In this document: positions 38,880-48,780 of the stretch, piece after piece
Layout of the letters: the number at the start of each line of letters is the position of its first letter
Numbering within the stretch: position 1 is the stretch's first letter
From: Clostridiales bacterium
Lineage (GTDB): Bacteria; Bacillota; Clostridia; Lachnospirales; Lachnospiraceae
Reading direction: 5' to 3'
DNA length: 64,000 bases
Assembly (NCBI GenBank): GCA_020859995.1
Contig: JAJBVE010000068.1
Span: 1 to 64,000, forward strand
The notes under the pieces: generated by a model
The model's database searches: none
Seen by the model: only the letters and a program-made list of their open reading frames with translations
What the model was told of the DNA's origin: nothing
Made by a program: the position numbers and the translations under genes

Positions 38880-40103
38880 TTACAGATATTTCTTAAGTGC
38901 TTCCACGCGGTCCGTCTTCTCCCACGGAAGATCCAGATCGTTTCTGCCGAAATGTCCGTAGGCAGCCGTCTGTTTGTAGATCGGGCGGCGCAGATCCAGC
39001 ATTTTGATAATGCCGGCCGGACGCAGATCAAAGTTTTCTCGGATGATCTCTGTCAGCTTTTCATCCGTAAGCCGGCCGGTACCGAAGGTATCCACCATGA
39101 TGGAAGTCGGCCTTGCCACGCCGATCGCATAGGAAAGCTGAATCTCACATTTTTCAGCCAGACCGGCTGCCACAATATTTTTTGCAACATAACGAGCAGC
39201 ATACGCAGCTGAGCGGTCTACCTTCGTGCAGTCCTTTCCGGAAAAAGCACCGCCGCCGTGACGGGCATATCCGCCGTAAGTGTCTACAATAATCTTACGT
39301 CCGGTCAGACCGGAGTCTCCATTCGGTCCGCCTACCACAAAACGTCCGGTTGGGTTGACATAAAATTTGGTATTTTTATCCACCATATTCTGCGGAAGAA
39401 TCTCATCAAAGACATATTTCTTGATGTCCGCGTGGATCTGCTCCTGCGATACCTCCGGATCATGCTGCGTCGAGAGTACGACCGCATCCAGGCGGAAGGG
39501 CTTTCCATTCTCGTCATATTCCACCGTTACCTGGCTCTTTCCATCCGGGCGCAGATATTTCAGCGTGCCATCCTTGCGCACCTTTGTCAGCTGCCGCACC
39601 AGCTTGTGCGCCAGAGAAATCGGATACGGCATATACTCTTCCGTCTCATTCGTTGCGTACCCGAACATCATGCCCTGGTCGCCCGCGCCGATCGCTTCCA
39701 GCTCATCGTCTGTCATGCTCTGCTCCACGCCAGCTTTTACCGTATCAGCATCCGATTTTCCACGTGCCTCCAGTGCTTTATTGACGCCCATCGCGATATC
39801 CGGCGACTGCTCGTCAATCGCCGTGATCACCGCGCAGGTGTCTGCGTCAAACCCAAATTTTCCTCTGGTATAACCAATCTCACGCACCGTATCGCGTACG
39901 ATTTTCTGGATATCCACATAGGCCTTTGTGGATATCTCGCCCATGACCAGCACCAGACCGGTCGTCGTGGCTGTCTCGCAGGCCACCCGGCTCATCGGAT
40001 CCTGCTCCAGCAGCGCATCCAGTATTGCGTCCGAAATCTGATCGCAGATCTTATCCGGATGTCCTTCTGTCACGGACTCGGAAGTAAACAAGTATCTGTC
40101 CAT
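38880..40103 (-). CDS. metK: S-adenosylmethionine synthetase
   Basis: [36 protein letters not shown]...[16 protein letters not shown]...[24 protein letters not shown]. Confidence 0.98.
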   Translation of the reverse strand: MDRYLFTSESVTEGHPDKICDQISDAILDALLEQDPMSRVACETATTTGLVLVMGEISTKAYVDIQKIVRDTVREIGYTRGKFGFDADTCAVITAIDEQSPDIAMGVNKALEARGKSDADTVKAGVEQSMTDDELEAIGAGDQGMMFGYATNETEEYMPYPISLAHKLVRQLTKVRKDGTLKYLRPDGKSQVTVEYDENGKPFRLDAVVLSTQHDPEVSQEQIHADIKKYVFDEILPQNMVDKNTKFYVNPTGRFVVGGPNGDSGLTGRKIIVDTYGGYARHGGGAFSGKDCTKVDRSAAYAARYVAKNIVAAGLAEKCEIQLSYAIGVARPTSIMVDTFGTGRLTDEKLTEIIRENFDLRPAGIIKMLDLRRPIYKQTAAYGHFGRNDLDLPWEKTDRVEALKKYL

Positions 40104-40317
40104 TTTTTTCATCCCTTCTTCTTGTCAATGATATCTTTTCACTGCTTCCACCATTCCTCCACGTTCCATCTGCCTCATTTTTCCTCGCTGCATAATCTGG
40201 AAAAAGGTCTGGTGGTTTCCGTTTTTCTCCGCCGCCGCAAGCGCGGACGGACATTCAGGTTATGACAAAACAGAATTCCATAAATTGGATTCTCGCACCG
40301 TCGCATAAACGCGAAAG

Positions 40318-40346
40318 CTGAAAAAATCCGCCAAAAAGGCGGACTT
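40318..40346 (-). terminator. SAM riboswitch expression-platform terminator
   Basis: Minus strand GTCCGCC-ttttt-GGCGGATTTTTTC. Confidence 0.85.
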
Positions 40347-40374
40347 AATATTTCATCAAATCCCCCTTATTGTT

Positions 40375-40512
40375 CGAGTTGACTCGCTCAGGTTGGCACC
40401 TTCCGATTATCAGTTATCTGACAAAACATTTGCCGTTTCATCCGATAAACCAAACCGGGGTTGCCGTGGCTTCACAGATCCTATGTATCTCCACCACTCT
40501 GAATAAGAGAAA
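40375..40512 (-). ncRNA. SAM-I (S-box) riboswitch upstream of metK
   Basis: Minus strand CTCTTATTCAGAGTGGTGGAGATACATAGGATCTGTGAAGCCACGGCAACCCCGG...AAGGTGCCAACCTGAGCGAG matches S-box core. Confidence 0.95.
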
Positions 40513-40730
40513 AGCTATATAGTTGTGTGTATCCGCACATTTCGACCACAAAACATCATCAGCCATCAGAAATGAAGCGTGGTAGAAACGTGACAAACAA
40601 TTTTCACGCGTATACGTTACAGCGTTTCCAATAGATTGTCAAGCCATTTTTCGAAAACGGTACTGGACAAATTAGCCTATTTGTCCAAATTTAGGGTCTC
40701 CCCGTATGAAGGGAACCCCTTTTTAGACGG

Positions 40731-42143
40731 CTAAGAGATTGTTCCCTCATTGTGATGTACAGTCAGACTTTTAGCTGTGCCTGTAAAATAGCAGCTCCTT
40801 ATCACGCCAGAATTATATCCGCAGATTCCTGCGGGCTGATAACCAGAGACTTCTCCTTCAGCTGTACAGTTGATCAGGTTTCCTTTATTAGAACCGACAA
40901 TACCTCCTGAGTAGCTGTAATAATCTAATGCAGACACAGATACATTTGTGGATGTACAGTCGTATATACTCCCGGCATTTATACCGGCGATGCTTCCTGC
41001 TCTGCCATAATAGCCGTCTCCTTTCGAAGCGCTGCAATCAGAGGTTGTGCATTGTGTAATTATTCCATCTGACAGATTATATCCGCAGACAATTCCTAAA
41101 TAAATGTCTTTTTTTCCCTGGCTGCTGACATTACATTTGGTAAATGTACAGTTTGAAATTTTTCCGTCATTGTAACCGCACAGGATACCTGCAACCTTAG
41201 TATCAGACGCGTTCACATTGGAGAAATTCAGATTTTTGACTATTCCCGAACTGTCAATATAAGCGAACAGACCATTGACAGTGTTACCAGTAGAGCTCGT
41301 GTCTGTACTGATACAGAGGTTTGAAATCGTGTATCCGCCGCCGTCATATGTTCCAGTGAATCTAATTTCTTTCGGAAACATTCCGGTGATGGTGCAATTG
41401 TTCGCATCGATATCTTTGGTTTGCCTGAAATAACAGCCGTTGAACCGGGGGATGTTCTGCAGCTGTTCCAGGGAAGCAATCCTGAATGGGTCGGATGAAG
41501 TACCTGTACCTCCTGAAAACTGCTGTTTGTAAAGAATAAGGTAATCGGAGGTTGTCCTGGTTTTATAGGCCTTGACCTGTACCCTGTAGGTTCCGGCACT
41601 CACTTTACTTCCGCTCGTATCATCACCATTCCAGGTAAAGCTATATTTCTTGCCTTTTGTACATTTTTTGTAACTTTTTTTATATACTGTCACGTTCGAA
41701 CTATTTTTAATATATACAACTACATTTGCAGATGTCGCAGACAATTTGAAGCTTATTTTGGCTTCGGATTCTCCAATGATAAAATATTTGCCTCCTGATG
41801 TCGTAAATTTCAGGGATTTAGCGGAGGCACTGGCGTTTTTGACGGTGACCTTACAGGAATAAGTTTTGCCATTGACCGTTGCCTTAATCTTTGCAGTACC
41901 CAGTGAAACTCCGGTAACAACACCGCCGGAACTCACCTTTGCTATAGATTTATTACTGCTTTTCCAGGTGACTTTTGATGAGGTACCGCTTACCTTCAGT
42001 GTTACCGTCTTGCCGATTTTCACACTTGCGGTGGTCTTGTTCAGCTTGACCTTCGCTGCAGACGCTGTACTTGGTGCCATCATCAGACACAACATCAACA
42101 ACAATGCCAACAAGGGTATTTTTTTCTTTCTGCTTTCTTTCAT
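40731..42143 (-). CDS. Secreted Big2 + FlgD-Ig-like + GLUG-repeat surface protein
   Basis: KVTWKSSNKSIAKVSSGGVVTGVSLGTAKIKATVNGKTYSCKVTVK; KYSFTWNGDDTSGSKVSAGTYRVQVKAY; GGIVGSNKGNLINCTAEG. Confidence 0.85.
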   Translation of the reverse strand: MKESRKKKIPLLALLLMLCLMMAPSTASAAKVKLNKTTASVKIGKTVTLKVSGTSSKVTWKSSNKSIAKVSSGGVVTGVSLGTAKIKATVNGKTYSCKVTVKNASASAKSLKFTTSGGKYFIIGESEAKISFKLSATSANVVVYIKNSSNVTVYKKSYKKCTKGKKYSFTWNGDDTSGSKVSAGTYRVQVKAYKTRTTSDYLILYKQQFSGGTGTSSDPFRIASLEQLQNIPRFNGCYFRQTKDIDANNCTITGMFPKEIRFTGTYDGGGYTISNLCISTDTSSTGNTVNGLFAYIDSSGIVKNLNFSNVNASDTKVAGILCGYNDGKISNCTFTKCNVSSQGKKDIYLGIVCGYNLSDGIITQCTTSDCSASKGDGYYGRAGSIAGINAGSIYDCTSTNVSVSALDYYSYSGGIVGSNKGNLINCTAEGEVSGYQPAGICGYNSGVIRSCYFTGTAKSLTVHHNEGTIS

Positions 42144-42381
42144 AACCATATCCTCCTTTTATTGTTTTTATATATTGTTCAAGTCACAGGACTGGTGATA
42201 TTTTTTACTTATTTGGTTTTTACGGGAAATAGTTTTACGGAAAAGAATATATAAATTTATTTTAATTTAAAACTCAAGAGATATTTGGATTTTTTCCCTA
42301 ATAATATCTAAACAATTTATTAAGAAAATAAAGAATTTATAGGTGCGGTTGACAAAAAAGCTTTCATTTGTAATAATGCAA

Positions 42382-42485
42382 ATTATGAGAAGAAAACCGC
42401 TTCTCATAATGCGGCAGAATCTGGCGATTCTGTCGCTAACTTATCGGGTGAAAGCCCGCAAGCGCGCTTTCCTTCCGATAAGTTA
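42382..42485 (+). repeat. Three contiguous hairpins upstream of ABC transporter
   Basis: 42382-42410 ATTATGAGAAG/CTTCTCATAAT; 42411-42436 GCGGCAGAATC/GATTCTGTCGC; 42437-42485 TAACTTATCGG/CCGATAAGTTA. Confidence 0.85.
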
Positions 42486-42553
42486 AATTACAAAATCAAA
42501 GAAATTTTAATCTATGGATTTTCAAACAAAATGAAAAAGAAAGAAGGCAAGAC

Positions 42554-45500
42554 ATGCTAGAACTGAAAGCAATCAAAAAGGATTACCTCTCTGGCGAAAA
42601 CACGGTTCATGCGCTCAAGGGAATCGACCTGAAATTCCGCAGCAGTGAATTTGTTGCGATCCTTGGGCCATCCGGCTGCGGCAAGACCACGATGCTGAAT
42701 ATCATCGGCGGCCTGGACCAGTACACGGAGGGCGATCTGATCATCAATGGTATTTCCACCAAAAAATACAAGGATCGCGACTGGGACACCTACCGCAACC
42801 ATTCCATCGGCTTTGTATTCCAGACCTACAACCTGATCCCGCACCAGACGGTGCTGCGCAATGTCGAACTGGCTCTGACCCTCGCCGGCGTCTCAAAAGC
42901 CGAGCGGCGGGAGCGCGCAAAGGCCGCACTGGAAGAGGTCGGTCTCGGCAATCAGCTGCACAAACGCCCCAATGAGATGTCCGGCGGGCAGATGCAGCGT
43001 GTGGCGATCGCACGTGCCCTGGTAAATAATCCCGATATCATTCTGGCCGACGAGCCGACAGGCGCTCTGGATACCGAGACCAGCGTACAGGTCATGGAGA
43101 TTCTGAAAAAGATTTCCAAGGACCGCCTGATCATCATGGTGACGCACAACCCGGAGCTGGCGGAGCGCTACTCTTCCCGGACCATCCGCATGCTGGACGG
43201 CGAAATCAAGTCCGATTCCATGCCTCTGACGGCAGAGGAGATCGAATATGAGCAGCGGAAGGATCACCAGGAGCATGTCCGCAATAAAAAAGTCAAAAAA
43301 CCGTCGATGTCGCTTTTTACCTCCTTTGGACTTTCCTTAAGAAACCTGGGGACAAAGCGGGGACGTACGATTCTGACCGCCTTTGCAGGGAGCATCGGCA
43401 TCATCGGCATTGCGCTGATCCTGTCTATTTCGCAGGGGCTGACAACCTATATTGATGAGGTTGAGGAGGATACTCTTGCCTCCTACCCGCTGACTCTGGA
43501 GGCGGAAAGCATCGATATGAGCTCCATTCTGGAGACCTTTATGAATGTCACCAGCAGCTCGGTTGATCATGACACCGACGCCGTTTACCAGAGAGCCGCC
43601 CTGCAGCAAATGCTGAACGCAGTCAACAATATGGAAGAAAGTGAAAATGATCTGGCTTCCTTTAAAGCCTATCTGGAAGATCTGATGGACGATGAGGAAT
43701 CTGATCTGTACGAGGCCTTAAGCGGCGTCCAGTACACCTATGATCTGAATCTGGCTGTTTATACGAAAAATGTAGACGGGGAAATTACAGAATCCGATGT
43801 GACAGACCTGCTGACAGATATCATGGCCAGCTACATGGATCTGGATGCTGAGACCATGTCCTCCCTGATGGGCGATGCAGAAAGCTCCTCTATGTCTTCC
43901 TATTCCGCAATGAGTAGCATGTCTGGCTCTATCTGGCAGGAAATGCTCTCCGGCAAGGACGGTTCCTATGTAAACGACGTTCTGGAACGGCAATACGATC
44001 TGGTCTACGGCTCCTGGCCGAACGACTATGACGAGGTTGTGCTGGTTCTCGACGAAAACAACGAAATCGACGACATGACCCTCTATGCCCTTGGCCTGAT
44101 TTCCGAAGATACGATCATGGAAATCGCCGACGCGGCAAACGAAGGCACCGATGCCAAGATTGACGATACCTCCTGGACCTACGAGGAAATCTGTGACCAG
44201 GAATACCGGGTAATCTTAAACTGCGACGCCTATACCTACAATGATCAGACCGGCACCTACACCGACCTTCGCGAGAGTGAGAGCGGCCTGCAGTATCTCT
44301 ATGACAACGCACTGACACTGAAAGTCGTAGGCATCCTCCGTCCGAATGAGGACGCGACCTCCGCCATGCTCGACAACGGCATCGCCTACACGAGCGCGCT
44401 GACCGAATATGTAATTAAAAAGTCCAGAGAATCTGACGTAGCCGCCGCGCAGCTGGAAAATGAAACCATTGACATTCTGACAGGCCTCCCCTTCTCTGAA
44501 AGCAGTGAAAGCCTGACGGACGAGGAAAAGCAGGAAAAATTTCTTGCCTACATCGATGAGCTTTCTGAAGAGGAAAAGGCGGAATCTTATATCGAGATCA
44601 TGAGCATTCCATCCGATGAGCAGCTGAACGAGGCTGTCAGCGAAGCCATGGCAGAATGCACGCTTGAAGACATGCGTACCTCCATTGCCCAGATGCTGGA
44701 ATCCCAGATGAGCCTGGACGAAGAGACCGCCACAGAGTACCTCGACAGCATGAGCGATGAGGATGTAGAAACCATGTATACACAGCTGGTGACCGCCCAG
44801 ATCACACAGCAGTATGCCAGCCAGGTCATGGAACAGCTCGGGACCATGAGTACAGAAGAGCTCGCCGCCGCCCTTGATGCAGAGGTAGCTGCCTATACAG
44901 CAGAGCAATGCGCTGAATATTATGAGAGCATCATGGAATTTTCCGACAGCACCTATGAAGATAACCTGATCAAGCTGGGATACGTCGACCTCGGCGACCC
45001 CTCCTCCATCAATCTCTACGCGTCTTCCTTCTCAAACAAAGACATCGTAGAGGATGCGATTGCCGATTATAATGAGGGCGTCGACGACCTGCAGAAGATC
45101 CAGTACACAGACTATGTCGGCATCATGATGTCGTCCATCACGACCATCATCAACGCCATTACCTACTTACTGATCGGCTTCGTGGCGATTTCCCTGGTCG
45201 TCTCGTCCATCATGATTGCCGTGATCACCCTCATCTCCGTACAGGAGCGCACCAAAGAGATCGGTATCCTGCGCGCAATCGGTGCTTCCAAAGGTGATGT
45301 ATCCAGCATGTTTAACGCAGAGACCGTAATCATCGGATTCCTCTCCGGCATTCTCGGCGTCCTCGTAACCGTGCTGCTGTGCTTCCCAATCAACAGCCTG
45401 ATCCATAGCGCGACCGGCATTTCCGGCCTGAGCGCCTACCTGCCGACCGAGGCCGGTGTCATCCTGGTCATCATCAGCATCGTCCTGAACCTTATCGCCG

Positions 45501-45562
45501 GTGTTATCCCGTCCCGAAGCGCTGCGAAAAAAGACCCGGTAGTCGCGCTGCGGACGGAGTAA
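42554..45562 (+). CDS. Fused ABC ATPase/FtsX-MacB-type permease with very large acidic extracytoplasmic domain
   Basis: N-terminal NBD (GPSGCGKTTMLNIIGGLD...MSGGQMQRVAIARALVNNPDIILADEPTGALD); C-terminal FtsX TMs (ISVQERTKEIGILRAIGASKGDVSSMFNAE). Confidence 0.93.
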   Translation: MLELKAIKKDYLSGENTVHALKGIDLKFRSSEFVAILGPSGCGKTTMLNIIGGLDQYTEGDLIINGISTKKYKDRDWDTYRNHSIGFVFQTYNLIPHQTVLRNVELALTLAGVSKAERRERAKAALEEVGLGNQLHKRPNEMSGGQMQRVAIARALVNNPDIILADEPTGALDTETSVQVMEILKKISKDRLIIMVTHNPELAERYSSRTIRMLDGEIKSDSMPLTAEEIEYEQRKDHQEHVRNKKVKKPSMSLFTSFGLSLRNLGTKRGRTILTAFAGSIGIIGIALILSISQGLTTYIDEVEEDTLASYPLTLEAESIDMSSILETFMNVTSSSVDHDTDAVYQRAALQQMLNAVNNMEESENDLASFKAYLEDLMDDEESDLYEALSGVQYTYDLNLAVYTKNVDGEITESDVTDLLTDIMASYMDLDAETMSSLMGDAESSSMSSYSAMSSMSGSIWQEMLSGKDGSYVNDVLERQYDLVYGSWPNDYDEVVLVLDENNEIDDMTLYALGLISEDTIMEIADAANEGTDAKIDDTSWTYEEICDQEYRVILNCDAYTYNDQTGTYTDLRESESGLQYLYDNALTLKVVGILRPNEDATSAMLDNGIAYTSALTEYVIKKSRESDVAAAQLENETIDILTGLPFSESSESLTDEEKQEKFLAYIDELSEEEKAESYIEIMSIPSDEQLNEAVSEAMAECTLEDMRTSIAQMLESQMSLDEETATEYLDSMSDEDVETMYTQLVTAQITQQYASQVMEQLGTMSTEELAAALDAEVAAYTAEQCAEYYESIMEFSDSTYEDNLIKLGYVDLGDPSSINLYASSFSNKDIVEDAIADYNEGVDDLQKIQYTDYVGIMMSSITTIINAITYLLIGFVAISLVVSSIMIAVITLISVQERTKEIGILRAIGASKGDVSSMFNAETVIIGFLSGILGVLVTVLLCFPINSLIHSATGISGLSAYLPTEAGVILVIISIVLNLIAGVIPSRSAAKKDPVVALRTE

Positions 45563-45635
45563 GTCATTGTAAATTTAACGCGAAAAAAACCGCTTCGCAT
45601 AACACTCCAGAAATTACAAAAATCATAAAAAATCA

Positions 45636-45672
45636 GGACAGGGGCGTGATTCATACCCCTGTCCATTTTTCT
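45636..45672 (+). terminator. ABC transporter terminator
   Basis: GGACAGGGG-...-CCCCTGTCCATTTTTCTT. Confidence 0.85.
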
Positions 45673-45802
45673 TCATACCTCACCCTACCCTGATCCTTGC
45701 TTAAAAGTCCTGTTAGAATATACCTAAAGCAACAAACTATAAAATTCTTGATCTCGTGTTAAAAGACCTATTTTTCTGATCATCAAGTCAACAGACGACC
45801 AA

Positions 45803-46522
45803 TCACTTCTTCACAAACCGCTCCACAATATACCGGTTTGCCTCCAGCTCCTGCGCATCATCCAACGGCGCAAGCTCCCTCGTGCCGTATTTTTTCTCCA
45901 GCGCATTCCCCAACAGGTAATCGCAGATATGCGGGTTTTTCGGAAGCAGCGGCCCATGCAGGTAAGTCCCCACGACATTTTTATAAAGCACGCCCTCCGC
46001 GCCGTCCTTGCCATTATTTCCAAATCCAAACAAAACCTTCCCAAGCGGCCGATTATCTCCGATAAACGTCCGTCCGCCATGGTTTTCAAACCCGACAATC
46101 GGATGAGGAAACTCCTCATTTTCGATCACAATATTCGAAATCAGACGCGGGCTGCCCTGCTCCGTATAAAGATCAACCAGAGAGAGCCCTTCAATCCGCC
46201 CATCCGAAGTATCGTAATAATGCCCAAGCAGCTGATAGCCGCCGCAGACCGCGATCACTGTGCCGCCGTCCTCCACATAGGCGCAAAAATCCTCCCGAAT
46301 CGTTTTCAGCTTCTCACACACCAGCATCTGCTCCCGATCCGAGCCGCCGCCCAAAAGCACAATATCCAGATTCGAAAAGTCCACATCGTCTGTAATCTGA
46401 AATTCGCGCACTTCGGCCTCGATACCGCGCCACTCACATCGCTTTTTCATACACTGAATATTGCCCCGGTCCCCATATAAATTCAGCAGATCCGGATAAA
46501 GATGCCCGATCGTTATCTTCAT
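45803..46522 (-). CDS. gatD: Type 1 glutamine amidotransferase, lipid II isoglutaminyl synthase subunit GatD
   Basis: MKITIGHLYPDLLNLYGDRGNIQCMKKRCEWRGIEAEV...VIAVCGGYQLLGHYYDTSDG...GFENHGGRTFIG. Confidence 0.92.
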   Translation of the reverse strand: MKITIGHLYPDLLNLYGDRGNIQCMKKRCEWRGIEAEVREFQITDDVDFSNLDIVLLGGGSDREQMLVCEKLKTIREDFCAYVEDGGTVIAVCGGYQLLGHYYDTSDGRIEGLSLVDLYTEQGSPRLISNIVIENEEFPHPIVGFENHGGRTFIGDNRPLGKVLFGFGNNGKDGAEGVLYKNVVGTYLHGPLLPKNPHICDYLLGNALEKKYGTRELAPLDDAQELEANRYIVERFVKK

Positions 46523-46888
46523 GATCATTCTCCCTAACATGACTTTATTTTTCATGTAATTTTACCATGCAAAATTACGAATTACAAGAACCGGACGGAT
46601 TTTCACTATAATTAAATTCCTCGATGCAGAATTTCTTGATTTTGTGTAAAATATTGATGTATAAAATTCTTGATTTCGTGTGAAATACCAACTTATATTC
46701 CATATGTCCTGCACACCGCCGACTTAAAAGAAGAAGATGGCATCGTATATCTTCCTTTTTACATGATCCCGTTTTTATAAATCTGTTTTTATAAATCCGT
46801 TTTTCTATACAATTTTAATTTTTTCTGACTTTTGACTTTTTTCTGAATAATGTACGAAATATGCACGAAACATCATGAAGGGGGATAT

Positions 46889-47401
46889 TTAGTCTCCCTC
46901 CATGATATTCAACACAATTTTACACATTTCCTGCGGACTTTCTACTGCACCTTCCGAGATCCATCCAATCAGGATAGAAAACAGTCCTCCGGACTCATAA
47001 CATGCCGCATAACGATTCCACATAGTATTCAAAGAACCTGGATGAAGCTCGATGTATATATAATCAGTAAAACTCGAAAAACACTTCACAACCAAACTCA
47101 TCAGATCTGCCTGTGACAGAATCTTTGTCAGCATTTCGTTTTTCTGAAAATAAGTAAAAAAGCTGCAAAGTGCCTGCTCTAAGTTTTCTTTTGCCTCCAT
47201 AAGCAGCTGCTGCGAAATTTTTCTGAAATGCTGTACCAGGATATCTTCCTTAGAAGAATAAGTCCGGTAATAGGTCATGCGGGATACTCCGGCTTTACGC
47301 GTAATGTCTGTAATGGTGATATATTTATAATCCTTTTGTTCCATTAAACCTGTCAGTGCTTTGAAAATACAGTCTTTTTTAGCTTCTTTATCCTGTGCCA
47401 T
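46889..47401 (-). CDS. TetR/AcrR family regulator
   Basis: DCIFKALTGLMEQKDYKYITITDITRKAGVSRMTYYRTYSSKEDILVQHF HTH. Confidence 0.9.
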   Translation of the reverse strand: MAQDKEAKKDCIFKALTGLMEQKDYKYITITDITRKAGVSRMTYYRTYSSKEDILVQHFRKISQQLLMEAKENLEQALCSFFTYFQKNEMLTKILSQADLMSLVVKCFSSFTDYIYIELHPGSLNTMWNRYAACYESGGLFSILIGWISEGAVESPQEMCKIVLNIMEGD

Positions 47402-47591
47402 AGTTTTTATCCTTTCCTAAGTTATTTTCATAACTATTTTCATAACACATTCTCTCTTGCAATTGTCGAAGGCTGTAAAATTTGTTTATCCATCCTGTAG
47501 AGTGCAAAAGAACCCGCCATCTGCTGAACGAATGTTACGAAATATGTTTTCTATTTTTCTATAATTATTAACATATTTTCGAACTTTTTAA

Positions 47592-47636
47592 TTGTGATAT
47601 AAACCACAACTGCAAAAAAATGTGGTATAAATCACA
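47592..47636. promoter_or_regulatory. Two CRP-like palindromes
   Basis: TGTGATATAAACCACA (47593-47608) and TGTGGTATAAATCACA (47621-47636), centres 28 bp apart. Confidence 0.6.
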
Positions 47637-47792
47637 CTTATAAAAGTTCATTTTTAAAAAAAACTGTAACAGTTTGTAATATTTTTCTTGAAATAAATGA
47701 ATTTATTTTATAAAATATTACTTAATTCAAGTTTCGTAATTATTAAACAAATATGTTAAGACAGTTCAATAATTTTTACCGGAGGTACCTCT

Positions 47793-48461
47793 ATGAATCA
47801 GACCTGCCCGTATATAAAAAACCCATTCTGCTCCAGTTTAAGCGTTTTTGACCGCAGAGCGCTCTGCCCGAACTGTCATCTGTTCAAATTTAAAAAAAAT
47901 CAGGATGTTGATGAGATGCACAAAGAAATGCACAGGAAAATGGATTCGTTAAAACCTTTCGAATATGTTACTTTGATGATCAAAGGATGCATCTGTACCA
48001 GTAAATCAGCTGATTATATGCCAAAACAGGCATTTTTGTTATGGGAAAAGGGCGATATTATACACGCGGAAAATATCATGCCGGAATCCGATCCGCTTAT
48101 TGAAATCTGGCGTTACTATATTCTTACAGAAGGCTGCTTTGCCGCTTTTGAAGCCAAAATTATAAAGGATTTATTCCTTCATTCCTCGACTTTTTCTGTT
48201 GCGGTTTTTAAAAGCGTCATCAAAACCAGAGAAGGGCAGTCAAAATTCCTGCTTGGCACTCAGCTGCAGAATGCCAGGCAGGCCATCATGTTTGTCCTGA
48301 TATATGGAAAAGAAAATCATTATCCGCCGCTGTCTCACCAGCAGATTGCCTATCTGTGCGGACTCGACCGCACGACGGTCACGAAAACAATGAAAAAAAT
48401 CATGCAGGAGGAGGATCTGGATATCTCACTGCAAGAGTATATCAAAAAAATATATAACTGA
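47793..48461 (+). CDS. Crp/Fnr-like regulator with N-terminal Cys cluster
   Basis: CPYIKNPFCSSLSVFDRRALCPNCHLF N-terminus; C-terminal HTH_Crp LSHQQIAYLCGLDRTTVTKTMKKI. Confidence 0.65.
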   Translation: MNQTCPYIKNPFCSSLSVFDRRALCPNCHLFKFKKNQDVDEMHKEMHRKMDSLKPFEYVTLMIKGCICTSKSADYMPKQAFLLWEKGDIIHAENIMPESDPLIEIWRYYILTEGCFAAFEAKIIKDLFLHSSTFSVAVFKSVIKTREGQSKFLLGTQLQNARQAIMFVLIYGKENHYPPLSHQQIAYLCGLDRTTVTKTMKKIMQEEDLDISLQEYIKKIYN

Positions 48462-48501
48462 GTCCGCAGCCTCGATATAACGAGGTTACGGACTCCTGAA
48501 G

Positions 48502-48714
48502 CTACACGACCGCTATGATTCTTCCTGTAGTCTTCGGCTTTTCACCAAGCTTCCCCTTAAACTTCAAGGCATACTTCTTATTTATTATTTGTTTAATCGC
48601 GTTTTCCGCAGAGTCATTCACTTTTAGTTCTATAATAATCCCATCACTTTTTTTATCATATGGATAAAAGATATAATCAACATAACCGATTCCGGACTGG
48701 TCTTCTCTTATCAT
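48502..48714 (-). pseudogene. C-terminal fragment of PD-(D/E)XK nuclease domain (DUF1703/PDDEXK_9-type, AAA-ATPase-like family)
   Basis: GIGYVDYIFYPYDKKSDGIIIELKVNDSAENAIKQIINKKYALKFKGK; no upstream ATPase domain. Confidence 0.7.
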
Positions 48715-48780
48715 ACTTATTTCTCGCAGCTTTGATAAAGAGAAAAAGGTCTTTTACTATTTAAATAAAACCCCATTGAT

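Noticed and set aside
39258-40265. 335-aa + strand ORF
   Set aside because: Antisense to metK, which is unambiguous.
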